Assembly: GCA_012727625.1 (NCBI GenBank)
Contig: JAAYGP010000205.1
Coordinates: forward strand, 1 to 18,691
Source: Clostridiaceae bacterium
GTDB taxonomy: Bacteria > Bacillota > Clostridia > DSM-8532
Reading direction: 5' to 3'
DNA: 18,691 nt
The notes under the pieces were generated by a model. The model saw nothing but the letters and a program-made list of their open reading frames with translations. It had not been told where the DNA came from and made no database searches. A program made the position numbers and the translations under genes. Below are positions 16,074 through 18,691 of this stretch, in pieces. Positions within the stretch are counted from its first letter, which is position 1, and the number at the start of each line of letters is the position of its first letter.

Positions 16074-16637
16074 TTACTTACCCCCTTTCCCTGAAACACC
16101 ATAGCTCAGATTGTATGTAAAAGGGGATTGAGCCTGTTTGATGGACACGCTTTCAGTCATCCTTGACAATGTGTTAAGCCTGTCCAGATTACTCATAAAT
16201 TCCGCCACAATAATACTGCTTTCAGCTTTGCCTGAAATATTCAAACTTGTTCCGCTGTAATTCAGCCCTGTGAAATAGCAGCCTGACGGAACTGCATGTT
16301 CAACCATAAGCAGAACCTGGGACGACGGAGCACTTTTTGAGTCAATATCGTTTATTATTGCCTTCTTTTTGTTTAATTCCGTACTGACTGAATCAAGTCT
16401 GGCTTTAACATTTCTTACTTCCGAATATTTTGGATCTGCAAGACTTGCTTCAACTTTTTCAATCTGCCTTTCCAGCCCTGAAAGATAGAATCCCGGGGCA
16501 AGAAGAATTCCTGTCGCGATTAAGATTACTAAAACCACAACAACAACGACACCCGGTTTAACTCTGGTTTTCTCTTTTTCAGTATTCTCCATTTTGTCTG
16601 TTATTGTCTCACTGAAAAGAAAATTTATATCTTTCAT
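16074..16637 (-). CDS. pilN: PilN pilus assembly protein
   Basis: A 187-residue bitopic protein. The N-terminus MKDINFLF matches the INLLP-type motif by which PilN binds the groove of PilM. A membrane segment (about 29-50), coiled coil (about 53-95) and C-terminal PilN domain (GCYFTGLNYSGTSLNISGKAES, VAEFMSNLDRL) follow. It forms a heterodimer with PilO in the membrane-bound assembly platform. The start has GGAGG (16645-16649) at 7 nt. It is read from a leader with a strong hairpin (16664-16721). No pilM lies beside it, although pilM, pilN and pilO are usually adjacent; pilM may be elsewhere in the genome or upstream of this window. Confidence 0.87.
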   Translation of the reverse strand: MKDINFLFSETITDKMENTEKEKTRVKPGVVVVVVLVILIATGILLAPGFYLSGLERQIEKVEASLADPKYSEVRNVKARLDSVSTELNKKKAIINDIDSKSAPSSQVLLMVEHAVPSGCYFTGLNYSGTSLNISGKAESSIIVAEFMSNLDRLNTLSRMTESVSIKQAQSPFTYNLSYGVSGKGGK

Positions 16638-16996
16638 TTGTCATCCTCCAACCTTCTGATTTTGGGTCGTATCCCGGCGCCTGTCGGCATTTTTCCTTTT
16701 ATAGCGCCGGCAATACTACCCGGGGGATTTATTTTCATTTTTTATCCAATATGCGTTTTTAATCAAAACAAAGCTTATATTTAATTTATGTTAATCTCAT
16801 TAAAGAAATTGTTTTCAACTTTATAATTTTTTATATTTGTCAATCCATCCAGCTAAGAATAAATAAACAATATATACCGGTGGTTATCTTCTGCACCGCG
16901 AAACTGCAGGAGATATTATTAAAATAAAATGCTTGGCACCAATCAAATTATTTAAAATCTGAACACTTTCATTTAATAAATGAATATTAATATCCA
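16638..16996. other. Non-coding gap between pilin genes and pilN
   Basis: No protein gene or pilM remnant is visible in these 359 bp. The half nearest pilN contains the structured element at 16664-16721; the rest (16722-16996) is A/T-rich with small competing hairpins around 16885-16912 (CTGCA/TGCAG or CGGTG/CACCG on the minus strand). I found no strong sigma-A promoter, although TTGACA occurs on the minus strand near 16840. Confidence 0.7.
16664..16721 (-). ncRNA. Structured leader RNA before pilN
   Basis: In the minus-strand RNA, arm 16713-16721 (GGGTAGTAT) pairs with 16664-16672 (ATACGACCC) with one G-A mismatch. Inside, GCGCCGG/CCGGCGC (16674-16680 with 16704-16710) makes seven perfect pairs, closing a 23-nt loop with its own GCCGACAGGC segment. 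No T-run follows; the ribosome binding site of pilN is 15 bp away. It is much more GC-rich than its surroundings. It matches no riboswitch I know by sight and could be a cis-regulatory element or a stability hairpin. Confidence 0.5.
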
Positions 16997-17503
16997 TTAA
17001 TATCCTTTTTTATATTTAATGTTGTATTGCGACACAACCGGTTTTGAAACATTGATCTTATACTTGACTGTCTTCGAAGCCTCGGGTACAAGAACAACAG
17101 TCAAGCAGTCATTGCTGTAAATAAACTTGCTTCCCGGCGCAATGTCGCTTATAACCAGGACTTCATCATTGCTGTTTGGCTTATGATAAAGACCTCCACT
17201 TGTTCCTATTCTCCAGGAACAGCTGCATCCATCCTCAAAGGATATCTCTATCGTTCTGTACTCATTGCCTACAATAACATCAGCAACATTTACCAGCACT
17301 GCCCTTTCAATGTCTTTCCCCAGCCTTATGGATGCGTGGTTAATTGTGAATTGCTGGTTGCCGTATTGAGAAAAGGCATTTGTAGATGATAAGGTATAGC
17401 TTAACATCTGCGTCAGCAAAACAGAAGTCATTGATATAATCAAAAGAGCCAATAATAATTCTGTTAAGGTAAAGCCTTTCTGGCTTTTTATTAATTGCTT
17501 CAT
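16997..17503 (-). CDS. PilW-like minor type IV prepilin
   Basis: A 168-residue prepilin: leader MKQLIKSQKG, then cleavage before FTLTELLLALLI, with Glu15 at +5 and a hydrophobic helix to about 33. The exterior domain (about 50-168) is beta-rich, with one Cys pair (SFEDGCSCSW) and a further Cys near LTVVLV absent. ATG follows AAAGGA at 7-8 nt. It lies 65 bp after the major-type pilin, with a GC-rich hairpin in between placed directly against this gene's ribosome binding site. Role: minor pilin of the initiation complex (PilJ/PilW class); exact subtype is uncertain. Confidence 0.86.
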   Translation of the reverse strand: MKQLIKSQKGFTLTELLLALLIISMTSVLLTQMLSYTLSSTNAFSQYGNQQFTINHASIRLGKDIERAVLVNVADVIVGNEYRTIEISFEDGCSCSWRIGTSGGLYHKPNSNDEVLVISDIAPGSKFIYSNDCLTVVLVPEASKTVKYKINVSKPVVSQYNIKYKKGY

Positions 17504-17517
17504 AGCTGTTTCCTTTT

Positions 17518-17539
17518 ACCCGGAGCAAAAGCCCCGGGT
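17518..17539 (-). promoter_or_regulatory. GC-rich hairpin between the two pilin genes
   Basis: ACCCGGGGC (17531-17539, minus strand) pairs with GCTCCGGGT (17518-17526) with one G-U pair and a TTTT loop. It is followed not by T but by AAAAGGA, the ribosome binding site of the minor pilin gene. It therefore probably stabilises the 3' end of the upstream pilin mRNA or damps translation of the downstream gene, and is not a full terminator. Confidence 0.6.
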
Positions 17540-17568
17540 GATAATTAAAAGTGTGAGTTGATAAATTG

Positions 17569-18057
17569 TTATTTAATTATTAATGAACCTGTCTCGTCTG
17601 CAGTGACTGAAACAACCATAGTTAAAGAATCAACTTCAATCTTCCATCCTTCCTTACCGTTTTGTTCGGGTTGAATTTTTTCTTTTTCAAGGAATGGACC
17701 ATACGTTCCTTTCAAATCATTTGTGTCTGGTGTTACTTCAAGAGATTCTCCACCTAATATGGAATCTGTATTAGTTATTTCGATAGACTTTGCTAATGCA
17801 CTTATTAAGGCCTGATCATTTCCTTCTCCGTTTGTAACACCAAGACAACTTAAATCAATATCATTTGAAACATTGATATAGGTAAGTATTGCCCTTTTAA
17901 TGCTCTCAGCTGTTTCATTGTCTGCTCTTACCTTGCTTGACTCCAGTACGCCACCGAACAGTGTTATTGCTGTTCCTGCTATTACTGCCATAATTAACAG
18001 TGCTATTAAGAGTTCAACGAGTGAAAAACCTTTGTTTCCTTTTAAAATCTTTTTCAT
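17569..18057 (-). CDS. pilA: Type IV pilin, major-type (PilA-like)
   Basis: A 162-residue prepilin with leader MKKILKGNKG and cleavage before FSLVELLIALLIMAVIAG; Glu15 is the +5 residue needed for assembly and methylation. The helix continues through KVRADNETAESIKRAILTY, as in Gram-positive major pilins, and the C-terminal part is a small beta domain ending in SLTMVVSVTADETGSLIIK. Acidic overall, with one Cys. GGAGG (18065-18069) lies 7 nt before ATG. Position directly after pilC, own promoter candidate and a hairpin after the stop agree with high expression of the main fibre subunit; a pseudopilin is possible. Confidence 0.87.
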   Translation of the reverse strand: MKKILKGNKGFSLVELLIALLIMAVIAGTAITLFGGVLESSKVRADNETAESIKRAILTYINVSNDIDLSCLGVTNGEGNDQALISALAKSIEITNTDSILGGESLEVTPDTNDLKGTYGPFLEKEKIQPEQNGKEGWKIEVDSLTMVVSVTADETGSLIIK

Positions 18058-18079
18058 AATAAAACCTCCAAAAAATTAA

Positions 18080-18107
18080 ATTTTATATTAAGCAATATAG
18101 CTTACAA
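18080..18107 (-). promoter_or_regulatory. Candidate promoter of the pilin gene
   Basis: Minus strand TTGTAA (18102-18107), 16-bp spacer, TAAAAT (18080-18085). Predicted start near 18073, leader about 16 nt. It would allow pilin expression separate from pilC. Confidence 0.35.
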
Positions 18108-18115
18108 CAGTTATG

Positions 18116-18131
18116 GGCAATTTGAATTGCC
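18116..18131 (-). repeat. Inverted repeat after pilC
   Basis: GGCAATTCAAATTGCC (minus strand) is a near-perfect hairpin 10 bp after the pilC stop, without a T-run. It may mark the 3' end of the pilC message. Confidence 0.4.
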
Positions 18132-18140
18132 TGTTTTAAA

Positions 18141-18691
18141 TTAATAAGCACCTAAGTTCTGATATACGCTGAGCATTGGGTAAAGAACACTGAAAATTAT
18201 AAACGAAACCACAACTCCGAGGAGAATCATAATTAAAGGTTCAATATAGGTTGTCAGCTTCTGGATTTGTACATCAAGCTGTTCCTCATAAAATGTCGCG
18301 GCCTTTTCCAGAGTAAAATCCAAGTTACCCGATTCTTCACCGGTATTAATCATTGATATAACAAGGGGCGGAAAATACTGTATTTCAGCCATGGTTTGAG
18401 TTAATCCCCTGCCCTGTTTAATACTTTCTATCGCATTATTCATTTTTTCAATTAGCACAGAATTCCCCAGAACTCTTTGGGTTATTTCCATTGACTCTAT
18501 AAGCAAAACACCGCTTGATATCAATGTAGTTAAAGTCCTTGTGAGCCTTGCAGTCATCAGCGTTTTTATCACACCTGAAACCACAGGCAGTTTTAAAACC
18601 TTATCATCAATGAACCTCTTTCCTTTCTTTGTTTCAGATAAGGCTTTTATCCCGAATATTAAAACCATAATTCCAAGCATGAGTACATACC
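18141..18691 (-). CDS. pilC: PilC, type IV pilus inner-membrane platform protein, partial
   Basis: The C-terminal ~183 residues of a T2SSF-domain protein; the frame stays open to the right edge, so the N-terminal half lies outside. Typical blocks are LPVVSGVIKTLMTARLTRTLTTLISSGV, the GEESGNLD motif and two hydrophobic segments (the second YIEPLIMILLGVVVSFIIFSVL). PilC is the membrane protein on which the assembly ATPase PilB acts to polymerise pilin. An internal ATG at 18680 is not a credible start, as the family is about 400 residues. The gene ends 83 bp before the pilin gene. Confidence 0.93.
   Translation of the reverse strand, partial: YVLMLGIMVLIFGIKALSETKKGKRFIDDKVLKLPVVSGVIKTLMTARLTRTLTTLISSGVLLIESMEITQRVLGNSVLIEKMNNAIESIKQGRGLTQTMAEIQYFPPLVISMINTGEESGNLDFTLEKAATFYEEQLDVQIQKLTTYIEPLIMILLGVVVSFIIFSVLYPMLSVYQNLGAY

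Noticed and set aside
16840..16850. TTGACA on the minus strand as promoter for pilN
   Set aside because: No acceptable -10 box lies 16-18 bp downstream; TATAAA is only 12 bp away.

Overview
The window looks like the chromosome of a low-GC, Gram-positive clostridial bacterium, probably a relative of cellulolytic Acetivibrio/Ruminiclostridium. That placement is inference from gene content: Pro/Thr-rich linkers, an S-layer-homology (SLH) protein, a YqeG/AroE pair, strong AGGAGG-type ribosome binding sites, and clostridial-style type IV pilus genes without an outer-membrane secretin. No mobile element, CRISPR array or rRNA is visible.

Left part (1-2600) is housekeeping. A divergent AroE-family gene, cut by the left edge, and a YqeG-type HAD phosphatase form a leftward operon. 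A branched-chain aminotransferase gene (ilvE) is read rightward from a promoter placed back to back with the yqeG promoter. A tRNA-Gln(CUG) gene with its own promoter and terminator follows (2791-2964).

The middle (3000-8000) holds one very large leftward gene for a secreted heparinase II/III-like polysaccharide lyase. It carries a polymer-forming (DUF7305/PilX-associated-like) beta-structure region, a Pro/Thr linker and two homologous C-terminal modules. Its ~760-bp upstream region has a promoter candidate overlapped by a perfect 14-bp palindrome that resembles a LacI-type operator.

The right part (8000-18691) is one leftward type IV pilus locus. In transcription order: pilC (partial), major-type pilin, PilW-like minor pilin, a 359-bp gap with a strongly structured RNA, pilN, an extended pilO-like gene, PilV-like minor pilin, a large PilX-like protein, a putative lipoprotein of unknown function, an SLH protein, and a secreted von Willebrand factor A (VWA) protein. 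Gene borders are very tight from pilN to the PilX-like gene. Inference: the last genes encode a surface module (VWA adhesin or tip factor plus a wall-anchored SLH partner and a membrane partner) working with the pilus. The PilX-like protein and the lyase share a similar beta-repeat motif, which hints at a link between the pilus locus and polysaccharide recognition.

Several start codons were moved on the basis of ribosome binding site spacing: the lyase to GTG 7236, the VWA protein to ATG 9530, the PilO-like protein to ATG 16072 and the PilX-like protein to ATG 14424.
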